Below, piece after piece: positions 1 through 8,284 of a DNA stretch of 25,138 nt. The notes under the pieces are model-generated. The model was given only the letters and a program-made list of their open reading frames with translations. It did not search any database and was not told where the DNA came from. Position 1 is the stretch's first letter; every line of letters begins with the position of its first letter. A program made the position numbers and the translations under genes. Origin of the DNA: Pseudomonadota bacterium (GTDB lineage: Bacteria > Pseudomonadota > Gammaproteobacteria > Burkholderiales > Burkholderiaceae_B); contig JAJYRX010000001.1 of the NCBI GenBank assembly GCA_021793875.1, positions 1 through 25,138 on the forward strand, written 5' to 3'.

Positions 1-1914
1 GAGTTTAGCTCTAAAGTTGTATCACTAGTACAGGGCACACATGATTTATTACGCTTAGGCGCTCTTGCAAGTCAGGCTGGTGCATCGGGTAGTAGCCCTG
101 GTGATCAAACTGAAAAGCAGCGCAAAATGTTGCTGGCCATGGCTGCTGACCTCAGAATTGTGCTTATCAGACTAGCCTCAAGGCTGCAGACACTATTGTG
201 GTATGCGCATACAAAAACCCCTTGTCCACCTAATATGGCTCGTGAAACCCTAGAGCTATACACGCCTTTAGCCAACCGGCTGGGCATATGGCAAATAAAA
301 TGGGAAATGGAAGACCTTTCATTCCGGTTTCTAGAGCCTGATACGTATAGGAAAATAGCTGTACAGCTTGAAGAAAAAAGGGCTGAGCGGGAAAGTTTTA
401 TTGATGCCACTATAAACGTTATTCAAAACGAGCTGAAGTCACTGAATGTTAACGCCAATGTTAGCGGACGCCCTAAGCACATATATAGCATCTGGAACAA
501 GATGCAAAATAAAAACTTAACATTTGATCAGCTATACGATCTGCGCGCTTTAAGAATCATTGTAAATGATGAGCGTGATTGCTATACAGCGCTTGCGCTG
601 GTTCATTCTCTTTGGGTACCAGTTAGTGAGGAGTTTGACGATTACATATCAAGGCCTAAGCCCAATGGGTATCGTTCATTACATACAGTGGTGTCCGATC
701 AGCAAGGAAGAAGGTTTGAAATACAAATACGTACCCATGAAATGCATGAGTTTGCAGAGTACGGAATGGCTGCACATTGGCGGTACAAAGAGGCAGGGGT
801 TAGGGGTGGAATAGAAACAGCTTCTAGTAAGTACGATCAGAAAATTGCCTGGATGAGACAATTGCTTGCCTTTGATGGGAGTGACAAGGGTGGCTCCAGT
901 GAGCAGGCTAAGGCTGAAGTGCGACAACAGCCCGATCGAATATACGTTCTTACTCCTCAGGCAAGGGTTATAGAGCTGCCGGGTGGTGCTACACCAGTAG
1001 ATTTTGCCTATCATTTGCATACCGACCTGGGCCATCGCTGTCGGGGGGCTAGGGTAGACGGACAAATGGTTCCTTTATTAACAAAGCTACAAACCGGGCA
1101 AACAGTAGAAATAATTACTGCCAAGTCGGGTGGCCCTTCCCGCGATTGGCTTAACCCCCAGCTAGGGTTTCTTGCAAGCCCAAGGGCACGTGCAAAAGTT
1201 AGAGCTTGGTTTAATGCAATTGAGTTACAAGAGCGTATTTCGCAAGGGCAGGCTCTTGTCGAGAAAGAGCTGCAACGTCTTGGAAAAACCGCTATAAATC
1301 TTGAGCACCTTGCAGAACAGCTGGGGTTTGCACGTAGCGATGACATGTATGTGGCTGTGGCTAAAGACGAATTTAGCCTTAGAAATATAGATAATGCGTT
1401 AAGAGGTGGTAGTACAGACCATGACGAAACGGAAAAAACATACAGCAGCGGACGGGATAGCGTTACCACTACGGGTAAAAGCGGGGTTTTAGTCGTTGGT
1501 GTAGATTCCCTTCTTACGCAGTTGGCACGTTGTTGCAGGCCTGCTCCTCCTGATCCTATTTGTGGTTTTGTAACTAGAGGTCGGGGTGTATCCATACATA
1601 GGGCCGATTGTAGTTCGTATGCATCGCTGGCTTCCAGTCAGCCAGAGCGTCTTATAGAGGTTGCTTGGGGTGATACCGGTCAATCTGTGTATCCCGTTAA
1701 TATAAGTGTGCAGGCTCCGGAAACCAGTAGTTTACTGCGCGATGTCTCAGAGGTTTTCGCCCGATTGCGCATTAATGTTGTTGGTGTTAACAGTCAAAGT
1801 AGGCGCTCTTTGACAAACATTACATTTACAATAGAAGTACGTAATGGCGATCAAATTCAACAGGCTATAAACGCACTATGTGAGCTACCTGGGGTTACCG
1901 CTAACCGTAACTAA
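1..1914 (+). CDS. relA: GTP pyrophosphokinase RelA, 5' end missing
   Basis: Ribosome-associated (p)ppGpp synthetase of the stringent response, transferring pyrophosphate from ATP to GTP/GDP. The frame is open from base 1, so the gene runs off the left edge; the first in-frame ATG (127) is internal, because residues before it also fit the family. Visible in order: the end of the degenerate HD region, the synthetase domain (about 445-790) with KPNGYRSLHTVV, a TGS domain (about 935-1115), the zinc-finger/conserved-cysteine segment LARCCRPAPPDPICGF (from about 1525) and a C-terminal ACT domain (about 1690-1911). The EFDD motif at 631-642 is the version found in synthetase-only RelA; bifunctional Rel/SpoT enzymes carry RFKD there. 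That makes RelA rather than SpoT likely. The 637 residues present are most of a roughly 740-residue protein. No terminator is evident before trpB. Confidence 0.95.
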   Translation, partial: EFSSKVVSLVQGTHDLLRLGALASQAGASGSSPGDQTEKQRKMLLAMAADLRIVLIRLASRLQTLLWYAHTKTPCPPNMARETLELYTPLANRLGIWQIKWEMEDLSFRFLEPDTYRKIAVQLEEKRAERESFIDATINVIQNELKSLNVNANVSGRPKHIYSIWNKMQNKNLTFDQLYDLRALRIIVNDERDCYTALALVHSLWVPVSEEFDDYISRPKPNGYRSLHTVVSDQQGRRFEIQIRTHEMHEFAEYGMAAHWRYKEAGVRGGIETASSKYDQKIAWMRQLLAFDGSDKGGSSEQAKAEVRQQPDRIYVLTPQARVIELPGGATPVDFAYHLHTDLGHRCRGARVDGQMVPLLTKLQTGQTVEIITAKSGGPSRDWLNPQLGFLASPRARAKVRAWFNAIELQERISQGQALVEKELQRLGKTAINLEHLAEQLGFARSDDMYVAVAKDEFSLRNIDNALRGGSTDHDETEKTYSSGRDSVTTTGKSGVLVVGVDSLLTQLARCCRPAPPDPICGFVTRGRGVSIHRADCSSYASLASSQPERLIEVAWGDTGQSVYPVNISVQAPETSSLLRDVSEVFARLRINVVGVNSQSRRSLTNITFTIEVRNGDQIQQAINALCELPGVTANRN

Positions 1915-1939
1915 ACTATATAAACTCATATTCATAAGC

Positions 1940-1968
1940 ATAAGTTTTGGGTGCTGTTAAAATATAAT
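1940..1968 (+). promoter_or_regulatory. Candidate promoter for trpB-trpA-accD
   Basis: A perfect TATAAT lies at 1963-1968 in the 136-nt gap after relA. The hexamer 17 nt upstream (ATAAGT, 1940-1945) is a poor -35, so the call rests on the -10 box and on its position at the head of a co-directional operon. Predicted start is near 1975. I see no Trp-codon-rich leader peptide and no attenuator hairpin in this gap. Confidence 0.3.
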
Positions 1969-2050
1969 GTTTGTTGGCCCTTTGTGACGTTTTATAAAGG
2001 CAGTGCATTCATTTGCAAATCAGCTGTTTTATGTTGATTGGATTAAAACC

Positions 2051-3250
2051 TTGAAACCATACAATTTACCAGACGAAAGCGGGCATTTTGGCCCTTACGG
2101 CGGACTCTTCGTTGCTGAAACGCTAACCCATGCTCTTGATGAGCTTAACCAAGCGTACTACAGCGTTCGTAACAATCAAGAGTTCCAAAACGAACTGGCA
2201 TACGAACTGGCCCATTTTGTTGGTCGTCCGAGCCCTGTCTATCATGCGAAGCGATGGTCTGAAAAGCTAGGTGGTGCACAAATATGGTTTAAACGTGAAG
2301 ATCTTAACCACACTGGGGCACACAAAATAAATAACTGTATGGGTCAAATCCTACTTGCTAAACGTATGGGCAAGCGCAGAATTATTGCCGAGACTGGTGC
2401 CGGTCAACATGGTGTTGCTACAGCAACGGTTGCAGCTCGTTATGGCATGGAATGCGTAGTTTATATGGGCTCAGAAGATGTCAGACGTCAGGCATCAAAT
2501 GTTTATAGAATGAAGTTGCTAGGTGCGCAGGTAGTATCAGTCGATAGCGGCTCTCGGACTCTTAAAGACGCACTTAATGAAGCTATGCGCGATTGGGTTA
2601 CTAATGTAGAAACTACCTTCTACATAATAGGTACGGTTGCAGGACCTCACCCCTATCCAATGCTAGTAAGAGACTTCCAATCGGTTATTGGTCAAGAGTG
2701 CCTTAATCAAATGCCAAAGGCAGCAGGTAAACAGCCCGACTATATTATTGCTTCTGTTGGGGGCGGCTCAAATGCTATGGGCATTTTTTATCCGTATATA
2801 GAAAACTCTAGTGTGCGTCTTATAGGTGTCGAGGCAGCGGGCGAAGGGCTTAACACGAAACGTCATGCGGCTTCTTTAAATGCCGGTCATGTAGGTGTAT
2901 TACACGGCAATCGAACATATGTAATTCAAGACGAGCATGGGCAGGTTCAGGCTACCCACTCTATATCGGCCGGGCTAGATTACCCTGGGGTAGGTCCAGA
3001 GCATGCTTGGCTTAAAGATAATAACCGTGCTGAATATGTAACAGTTACCGACGCCGAGGCCTTAGACGCTTTTCACATTTGCTGCAGAACAGAAGGCATA
3101 ATGCCAGCCTTAGAGTCAGCACATGCCATAGCGCATGCAGCTAGTTTAGCTCCTAAGTTATCTTCAGATAAGGTTATTCTGGTAAACCTATCAGGCCGTG
3201 GCGATAAAGACATGCATACGGTAGCTGAATACAGCGGTATCGAATTATAG
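2051..3250 (+). CDS. trpB: Tryptophan synthase beta chain
   Basis: PLP enzyme that condenses indole with L-serine to give tryptophan, working as an alpha2beta2 complex with TrpA. The PLP lysine is K92 in GAHKINN, and the phosphate-binding glycine loop GGGSNAMG follows. I placed the start at TTG 2051 because it gives MKPYNLPDESGHFGPYGG, the usual N-terminus of betaproteobacterial TrpB, and the normal length of 399 residues. A longer version from GTG 2003 adds 16 residues that do not look conserved; neither start has a well-placed ribosome binding site (AAAGG ends only 2 nt before GTG 2003). trpA follows after 8 nt. The usual upstream partner trpF is absent; relA sits there instead. Confidence 0.95.
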   Translation: MKPYNLPDESGHFGPYGGLFVAETLTHALDELNQAYYSVRNNQEFQNELAYELAHFVGRPSPVYHAKRWSEKLGGAQIWFKREDLNHTGAHKINNCMGQILLAKRMGKRRIIAETGAGQHGVATATVAARYGMECVVYMGSEDVRRQASNVYRMKLLGAQVVSVDSGSRTLKDALNEAMRDWVTNVETTFYIIGTVAGPHPYPMLVRDFQSVIGQECLNQMPKAAGKQPDYIIASVGGGSNAMGIFYPYIENSSVRLIGVEAAGEGLNTKRHAASLNAGHVGVLHGNRTYVIQDEHGQVQATHSISAGLDYPGVGPEHAWLKDNNRAEYVTVTDAEALDAFHICCRTEGIMPALESAHAIAHAASLAPKLSSDKVILVNLSGRGDKDMHTVAEYSGIEL

Positions 3251-3258
3251 AGGGCCAC

Positions 3259-4092
3259 ATGAGTTCAAATAACCGTATAAAGGCGGCATTTTCTAAAGCT
3301 GGCAATCGTTCGGCACTTATTCCATATGTTACGGCTGGTGACCCATCTGTAACGTCAACACCCAAACTCATGCACGAGCTGGTAAGTGCCGGCGCAGACA
3401 TTATTGAGCTTGGTGTGCCATTTTCCGACCCCATGGCCGATGGTCCTGTAATTCAACGTGCAGCCCAACGAGCCATAGAGCGGGGCACAACTCTGAAAAC
3501 CGTGTTTGAAATGGTTTCCAGGTTTAGGCAACAAGATTCAGCCACTCCCGTAGTTTTAATGGGGTATGCAAACCCGGTAGAGCGCATGGGGCAAGATATT
3601 TTTGCCAAGGAAGCAGGAAGAGCCGGGGTGGATGGGGTGTTAATAGTCGATTACCCACCTGAAGAGGCAGAAGACTTTGCCAATCTGCTTATAAATGAAA
3701 ATATAGATCCTATATTTTTATTGGCTCCTACATCAACCTCAGAGCGCATTCAGAAAATAGCCAAAATAGCGCGAGGATATGTTTACTATGTTTCACTAAA
3801 GGGAGTTACAGGAGCTGCTACCCTTAATACTATCGATGTGCAGAAGCGTCTCGAAACCATACGTAAATATGTGTCGGTTCCAGTAGGAGTAGGGTTTGGT
3901 GTACGCGATGCTAATAGTGCAAAACAGCTTGCAGAATGTGCAGATGCTGTTGTAATTGGTAGCAAACTTATTGAAACCATGGAGTCTGCATATACCGAAG
4001 CAAAGCAGCGCGGTGCTGCTGAGGCAGATTGTGACAAGGCCGCTATAGATGCTGTGTCTAAGCTACTCCGGGGTATAAGGGAAGTTTTATGA
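3259..4092 (+). CDS. trpA: Tryptophan synthase alpha chain
   Basis: Cleaves indole-3-glycerol phosphate to indole and glyceraldehyde 3-phosphate, with indole channelled to TrpB. A 277-residue TIM barrel, the normal length. The catalytic acids are visible as E50 in IIELGVPFSDP and D61 in MADGPVIQ, matching E. coli Glu49 and Asp60. The phosphate-binding region near GVGFGVRD is also present. It starts 8 nt after trpB, and its last codons overlap the accD start in an ATGA junction (4089-4092), so translation of the two is probably coupled. Confidence 0.97.
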   Translation: MSSNNRIKAAFSKAGNRSALIPYVTAGDPSVTSTPKLMHELVSAGADIIELGVPFSDPMADGPVIQRAAQRAIERGTTLKTVFEMVSRFRQQDSATPVVLMGYANPVERMGQDIFAKEAGRAGVDGVLIVDYPPEEAEDFANLLINENIDPIFLLAPTSTSERIQKIAKIARGYVYYVSLKGVTGAATLNTIDVQKRLETIRKYVSVPVGVGFGVRDANSAKQLAECADAVVIGSKLIETMESAYTEAKQRGAAEADCDKAAIDAVSKLLRGIREVL

Positions 4093-4976
4093 GTTGGATA
4101 GAAAAAATACTACCACCGCGCATTAACAGGCGCAGTGAAAACAGTGCAAAAAAAGTGCCCGAAGGTGTTTGGGTTAAATGCCCATCATGTGAATCGGTTC
4201 TTTATAAAGAAGATCTTCAGGCCACTCTAAATGTTTGTCCTAAATGCAATCATCATATGCGTATAGGCGCTCGAGAAAGGCTTAACTTTCTGTTAGATAG
4301 CGATGGGCGTGAAGAAATTGGACAAAACACAAAACCAGTCGACCCACTCAAGTTCCGTGATAGCAGACGATATCCAGATCGTGTTTCAGAGGCTGTAAAG
4401 CAAACGGGCGAAAGTGAAGCCATAGTAACCATGCGGGGTTCTATATGCTCAGTGCCGGTTGTTATATCCTGTTTTGAGTTTGAGTTTATGGGTGGGTCCA
4501 TGGGCTCGGTGGTTGGTGAGCGTTTTGTCCGAGGTGTTCAGGAAGCAATAAAGCATAGAACTCCTTTCGTTTGTGTTTCCGCATCTGGCGGTGCTCGTAT
4601 GCAAGAAAGTCTATTTTCTTTAATGCAAATGGCTAAAACAAATGCAGCACTAACAAAACTATCTAAGGCCGGGTTGCCGTTTATTAGTTTGCTAACCGAC
4701 CCAACTATGGGTGGTGTATCCGCCAGCTTTGCTTTTATGGGTGACGTTGTAATAGCAGAGCCTAGAGCTTTAATTGGTTTTGCTGGCCCAAGGGTTATAG
4801 AGCAGACGGTACATGAGAAACTGCCTGAAGGTTTTCAGAGAGCAGAGTTTTTGCTTGAGAAAGGTGCTATAGATATGGTGGTCGATCGTCGTGAGCTGCG
4901 TAATAAAATTGCTCATCTTCTGGCCTTGTTAACCAAACAGCCAGCAGAGGCTGTCGACTCAGCAGCAAGCCAGTAA
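4089..4976 (+). CDS. accD: Acetyl-CoA carboxylase carboxyltransferase subunit beta
   Basis: Beta half of the carboxyltransferase that, with AccA, moves carboxyl from biotin-BCCP to acetyl-CoA to form malonyl-CoA, the first committed step of fatty acid synthesis. The N-terminal zinc ribbon is intact: C31, C34, C50 and C53. The crotonase-like core contains SASGGARMQESL and the GGVSASFAF stretch. 295 residues is normal. It overlaps trpA by 4 nt, and the trpB-trpA-accD order is widespread in beta- and gammaproteobacteria. folC commonly follows accD in relatives; here a terminator follows at once and the next gene is rne on the opposite strand. Confidence 0.97.
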   Translation: MSWIEKILPPRINRRSENSAKKVPEGVWVKCPSCESVLYKEDLQATLNVCPKCNHHMRIGARERLNFLLDSDGREEIGQNTKPVDPLKFRDSRRYPDRVSEAVKQTGESEAIVTMRGSICSVPVVISCFEFEFMGGSMGSVVGERFVRGVQEAIKHRTPFVCVSASGGARMQESLFSLMQMAKTNAALTKLSKAGLPFISLLTDPTMGGVSASFAFMGDVVIAEPRALIGFAGPRVIEQTVHEKLPEGFQRAEFLLEKGAIDMVVDRRELRNKIAHLLALLTKQPAEAVDSAASQ

Positions 4977-4997
4977 ACGCTAAATAGTTCAAATAAT

Positions 4998-5027
4998 AAA
5001 AAAGGCAGCTTTAAAGCTGCCTTTTTT
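4998..5027. terminator. Bidirectional intrinsic terminator between accD and rne
   Basis: GGCAGCTTTAAAGCTGCC (5004-5021) is a perfect inverted repeat flanked by six A residues on the left and six T residues on the right. Each strand therefore reads as a stem followed by a U tract. It lies 21 nt after the accD stop and 16 nt from the rne stop, so it can end both convergent units. Confidence 0.93.
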
Positions 5028-5043
5028 ACGTCTGCTACAAATT

Positions 5044-7767
5044 TTATTGAGCTATGGTTTCAATTTGCTGCAGTTCTTCTTCTTCAATGTTTGGCATTTG
5101 CTTACGTGGACGGCCTAGCTTTATTTCGGGTTGGTTAGAGTAAGGTTCAGTTGGTACGCTGGTCTCAACCATTTCCAACCCAGCTTCTTTTAGGATTTCT
5201 GCTAGTTTGTCTACTGTTGATTCTCTATTTTCTGAAGCTTGTTGTTCTTCAGATGATGGCTGATAAATTGTCTCAGCTTCTTCCTTGTTACTGTCATCTG
5301 ATTTTTTTATGGTCTCTGAATCAACGTTTAACAATGCTGGTTCATCTGTAGTAGATATTGCCACTAGCTCTTGCCCTTCAGAAGCTTCTTCGGTTGTTAT
5401 AGAGCTTACTTCTTTTTGAGACTCAACTACCTGCTGCTTTGCCTGCTCTATTTCAGACTCTTTTTCGTGCTTAACGCCTTTTTGCTCGGCTGTAGCCTCT
5501 GCTTTAGGCTTGAGCTCTGACTTGATCTCGGGTTTTGGCTCTGGTTTCGCTTCTGGCTTAGTATGCGTGTCAGTTACGTTTTGTACAGCTTCAGTATCTG
5601 CAGCGGTGTTATTAGTGGTTTGTGGCTGTGTAGTCTCGTGCTGTTTGCCGCGCCTTCCTCTTCGTGGACGACGTCTGCGTCTGCGAGAGTTGCCAGAGTC
5701 TTGTGCCTCAGTTTGTGGCCTTTCAGTAGCTTCCGGGGTTTGATCTAAACTGCTATCTATTGTTTCTTGAGAGGTGCTGCCAACATCATTTTGATTACGA
5801 GTGCGGCGGCGATTTCTGTGTGTTCTGGAGCGGGTATTTCTATCGTTAACAGTGCGTTTGTCCGCAGTGTCTTTTGAACCTACATCATCTGCATTATTGG
5901 CTGATCTTGATGTTACTTCATCATTTTGTGCCCTTGTGCTGCGCGTATCTTGTTTACGGTTACGCTGTACGTTGCCAGATTGGTTGCTACGGCTCTGGTT
6001 ACGTGGTTTTTGTTCAGCACGTTTTCCAGCACGTTTTTTAGGCTGGGGCTGCACCTCTTGAGATGTGCCGGATATCCATGATAACAACCTTCTTAGTATT
6101 CCAGGTTTGGATGGTCTGACGCTTCTTGTTGTTTTCCTTGCACGTTTATTTATTGGAGCTGGTTGCGCAGGTGTTATTGTTTTTACCAAGGCCTCACTGG
6201 ATTTCTTGGTATCTTGCCCATTGCGTTGGGTCCAAGAAGTTTTTTCTTCGGGCTCATCTGCTAGTTGTATGCTGTTTCTGCTGTCGTCTAGGCGAGGGTC
6301 ATCGTGTCGCAAGCGCTCTATATTATGATGAGGTGTTTCCAGGTGTTTGCTTGGTATTAGTACTAGGTTAACACCAAGGCGTGACTCAAGCTTGGCAATG
6401 TTTGAGCGTTTTTCGTTAAGCAGGAATGTTGCCACATCGATTGGTACATGTGCATGTATAGCAGCTGTACCTTCTTTCATGGCCTCTTCTTGTAATAGGC
6501 GTAATATGTGTAAGGCACTAGATTCCGAGTCGCGTATAACCCCGGTGCCGGTACAGCGTGGACACGGCACATGAGAGCCTTCATTTAAGGCTGGACGAAG
6601 CCTTTGCCTAGATAGCTCCATAAGACCGAACCTAGAAATTTTGCCCATTTGCACCCTTGCCCTGTCAAATCTGAGGGCATCACGCAGACGCTGCTCAATA
6701 GCACGCTGGTTTTTGGTGTCATCCATATCTATGAAGTCGATGACAATAAGACCGCCCAGGTCACGTAGCCGTAGCTGACGTGCAACTTCGTCGGCCGCTT
6801 CAAGGTTTGTTCTTAGAGCTGTTTCTTCTATGTCTGAGCCTTTAGTGGCTCGTGCAGAGTTAACGTCTATAGCTACCAACGCCTCTGTGTGGTCTATAAC
6901 AATTGAGCCGCCTGAAGGTAGCTGGACGTTACGTGCATAGGCTGTTTCAATTTGATGTTCAATTTGGAAACGGGAAAACAGTGGGATGTCGTCTTTGTAC
7001 CGTTTAACTTGATGAACGTTTTCAGCCATTACTACACCCATAAATGATGTAGCTTGCTCATGGATGTCATCTGTATCTATAAGTATTTCACCAATTTCTG
7101 GTGAGTAATAATCGCGTATAGCACGTATTACCAGACTTGACTCTAGGTAAATTAATACAGGAGCGGGGTTATCGCGAGCAGCGCTATCGATTGCATTCCA
7201 TAGCTGCATAAGATAGGAGAGGTCCCATTGTAGCTCTTCAACAGTACGACCAATTCCTGCGGTGCGCGCAATTATGCTCATGCCATGGGGAAGATCAAGC
7301 TTATCCATGGTTTCACGTAGCTCTTGACGCTCTTCACCTTCTACCCTTCTAGATACGCCGCCGCCACGAGGGTTGTTTGGCATCAGGACAAGGTATCGTC
7401 CAGCCAGAGATATAAAGGTTGTAAGGGCGGCACCTTTATTGCCGCGCTCTTCCTTTTCAACTTGAATTATTAGCTCTTGCCCTTCGTGTAGTGCATCTTG
7501 TATGCGTGCATTTTTGACATCTACGCCATCTTTGAAATAGCTGCGAGATACTTCTTTGAAGGGCAAAAAACCGTGACGTTCTTCGCCGTAGTTAACAAAA
7601 CAGGCTTCTAGGCCTGGTTCTATGCGGGTGATTACGCCTTTATAAATATTGCCTTTGCGCTGTTCGCGTCCGGCGGTTTCTATGTCTAGGTCAATAAGTT
7701 TTTGACCGTCGACAATTGCAACGCGTAATTCTTCTTGGTGCGTTGCATTGAACAACATGCGTTTCAT
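5044..7767 (-). CDS. rne: Ribonuclease E
   Basis: Essential endoribonuclease for mRNA decay and for rRNA and tRNA maturation, and scaffold of the degradosome. Start at ATG 7767 gives MKRMLFNATHQEELRVAIVDG, with GGAG 8 nt upstream; the open frame reaches 7800 but those 11 residues are not family-like. The 907-residue protein has an S1 domain (about 35-120), catalytic metal ligands D301 (VAIDVNS) and D344 (IDFIDM), matching E. coli D303 and D346, and the Zn-link cysteines C402 and C405 (CPRCTGTG). Residues about 485-907 are low complexity: an arginine-rich region (about 540-710, including a run of six R at 695-700), KPE repeats (737-757), then an acidic Glu/Ser/Thr tail. Residues 556-566 (GILRRLLSWIS) could form an amphipathic helix. 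It is read from a long leader and ends at the shared terminator. Confidence 0.97.
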   Translation of the reverse strand: MKRMLFNATHQEELRVAIVDGQKLIDLDIETAGREQRKGNIYKGVITRIEPGLEACFVNYGEERHGFLPFKEVSRSYFKDGVDVKNARIQDALHEGQELIIQVEKEERGNKGAALTTFISLAGRYLVLMPNNPRGGGVSRRVEGEERQELRETMDKLDLPHGMSIIARTAGIGRTVEELQWDLSYLMQLWNAIDSAARDNPAPVLIYLESSLVIRAIRDYYSPEIGEILIDTDDIHEQATSFMGVVMAENVHQVKRYKDDIPLFSRFQIEHQIETAYARNVQLPSGGSIVIDHTEALVAIDVNSARATKGSDIEETALRTNLEAADEVARQLRLRDLGGLIVIDFIDMDDTKNQRAIEQRLRDALRFDRARVQMGKISRFGLMELSRQRLRPALNEGSHVPCPRCTGTGVIRDSESSALHILRLLQEEAMKEGTAAIHAHVPIDVATFLLNEKRSNIAKLESRLGVNLVLIPSKHLETPHHNIERLRHDDPRLDDSRNSIQLADEPEEKTSWTQRNGQDTKKSSEALVKTITPAQPAPINKRARKTTRSVRPSKPGILRRLLSWISGTSQEVQPQPKKRAGKRAEQKPRNQSRSNQSGNVQRNRKQDTRSTRAQNDEVTSRSANNADDVGSKDTADKRTVNDRNTRSRTHRNRRRTRNQNDVGSTSQETIDSSLDQTPEATERPQTEAQDSGNSRRRRRRPRRGRRGKQHETTQPQTTNNTAADTEAVQNVTDTHTKPEAKPEPKPEIKSELKPKAEATAEQKGVKHEKESEIEQAKQQVVESQKEVSSITTEEASEGQELVAISTTDEPALLNVDSETIKKSDDSNKEEAETIYQPSSEEQQASENRESTVDKLAEILKEAGLEMVETSVPTEPYSNQPEIKLGRPRKQMPNIEEEELQQIETIAQ

Positions 7768-7888
7768 GAGTGTTTCTCCGTAGTCATGGCGTGCCTGCAA
7801 AGGCTACGCGACCGCGGGTCACTCGGTGTGAGGCGCTAAATCTGCACAATAAGGATGAGCCTGATCCGGCCAGGCCGCATCTGCATAG

Positions 7889-7911
7889 GGGCAGCACGAG
7901 TATGTGCTCCC
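7889..7911 (-). other. Stem-loop in the rne leader
   Basis: On the plus strand GGG, a single unpaired C, then AGCAC pairs with GTGCTCCC around the 6-nt loop GAGTAT. This gives an 8-bp stem with one bulge. It lies about 120 nt upstream of the rne start codon, inside the predicted leader, and is the best-formed small hairpin there. Confidence 0.45.
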
Positions 7912-8198
7912 ATAAATAAAGTATTTTCTCAGCAGGTAGGTCAGGTTCACAGTTGTGGTTGACAAAAAAAGTTGGAAACACCAGCCAGATTGCAATTACT
8001 TTTTAGTGGCTGCCGTTTTAACGAATTCAAACAATTTAAATGATTCAGCGTCGCACGCGGTTATTTAATAACAATACCGGCGACCTAATGACCCGAAAGC
8101 CAGTTTCAACACTGTACAATCAATAGTTACAGAGCAGCGGAGACGCACCATTTGCATCTCTACGCTACGCCGTTTACTGGATTTCATCGGCTGTTAAG

Positions 8199-8227
8199 AT
8201 TATAGCTGTTTTTTATGTTACGTGAAA
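8199..8227 (-). promoter_or_regulatory. rne: Candidate rne promoter
   Basis: Read on the minus strand this is TTTCAC, 17 nt, TATAAT. The -10 is perfect, the -35 matches only loosely. The predicted start near 8192 leaves about 425 nt before the rne ATG. Confidence 0.4.
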
Positions 8228-8241
8228 TTGGTTTTGAAATT

Positions 8242-8270
8242 TTGTAGGATATCTGTTACATGACTATAAA
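8242..8270 (+). promoter_or_regulatory. rluC: Weak candidate rluC promoter
   Basis: TTGTAG, 17 nt, TATAAA. The start would fall near 8277, leaving a very short leader before the ATG at 8285 that would miss the AGTAGGT ribosome binding site, so the true promoter may be elsewhere. An alternative -35 is TTGAAA at 8234. Confidence 0.2.
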
Positions 8271-8284
8271 TGCAGTAGGTAAAC

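Larger units (their letters stand above)
7768..8284. promoter_or_regulatory. rne/rluC divergent intergenic region with long rne leader
   Basis: 517 nt between the divergent rne and rluC start codons, with no convincing coding region: a 65-residue minus frame overlapping the rne start has no family features. No tRNA-like element was found on either strand. It holds a candidate rne promoter near 8199-8227, implying an rne leader of about 425 nt, and a weaker rluC promoter near 8242-8270. The leader contains several stem-loops: 7889-7911, 8136-8166, an inverted repeat CAGCCA/TGGCTG (7982-7987 and 8007-8012) and GACC/GGTC at 7810-7820. Long structured rne leaders are known in enterobacteria, where they mediate feedback cleavage by RNase E; similar function here is inference. 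Confidence 0.6.

Noticed and set aside
1011..1595. 194-codon minus-strand frame opposite relA
   Set aside because: Shadow of relA: no family-like sequence, no ribosome site, and the opposite strand encodes clear TGS and zinc-finger domains.
127..1914. A 595-residue RelA starting at ATG 127
   Set aside because: The frame is open to base 1 and the upstream residues fit the RelA family, so the gene is truncated by the window, not short.
1915..2050. Tryptophan attenuator before trpB
   Set aside because: No leader peptide with Trp codons in series and no terminator/antiterminator pair could be found.
3698..3718. Perfect 9-bp inverted repeat AAAATATAG/CTATATTTT in trpA
   Set aside because: Almost entirely A+T, so weak as RNA structure, and it encodes the conserved NIDPIFLLAP region with the genome's usual ATA codons; chance is sufficient.
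5151..6574. Several plus-strand open frames of 61-87 codons opposite rne
   Set aside because: They are mirror images of the low-complexity rne coding sequence, with no ribosome sites or family features.
7959..7964. Perfect -35 hexamer TTGACA on the plus strand
   Set aside because: No -10-like sequence follows at 15-19 nt.
7784..7981. 65-residue minus-strand frame overlapping the rne start
   Set aside because: Out of frame with rne, Cys/Leu-rich without family features, and lies in the predicted leader; no convincing ribosome site.
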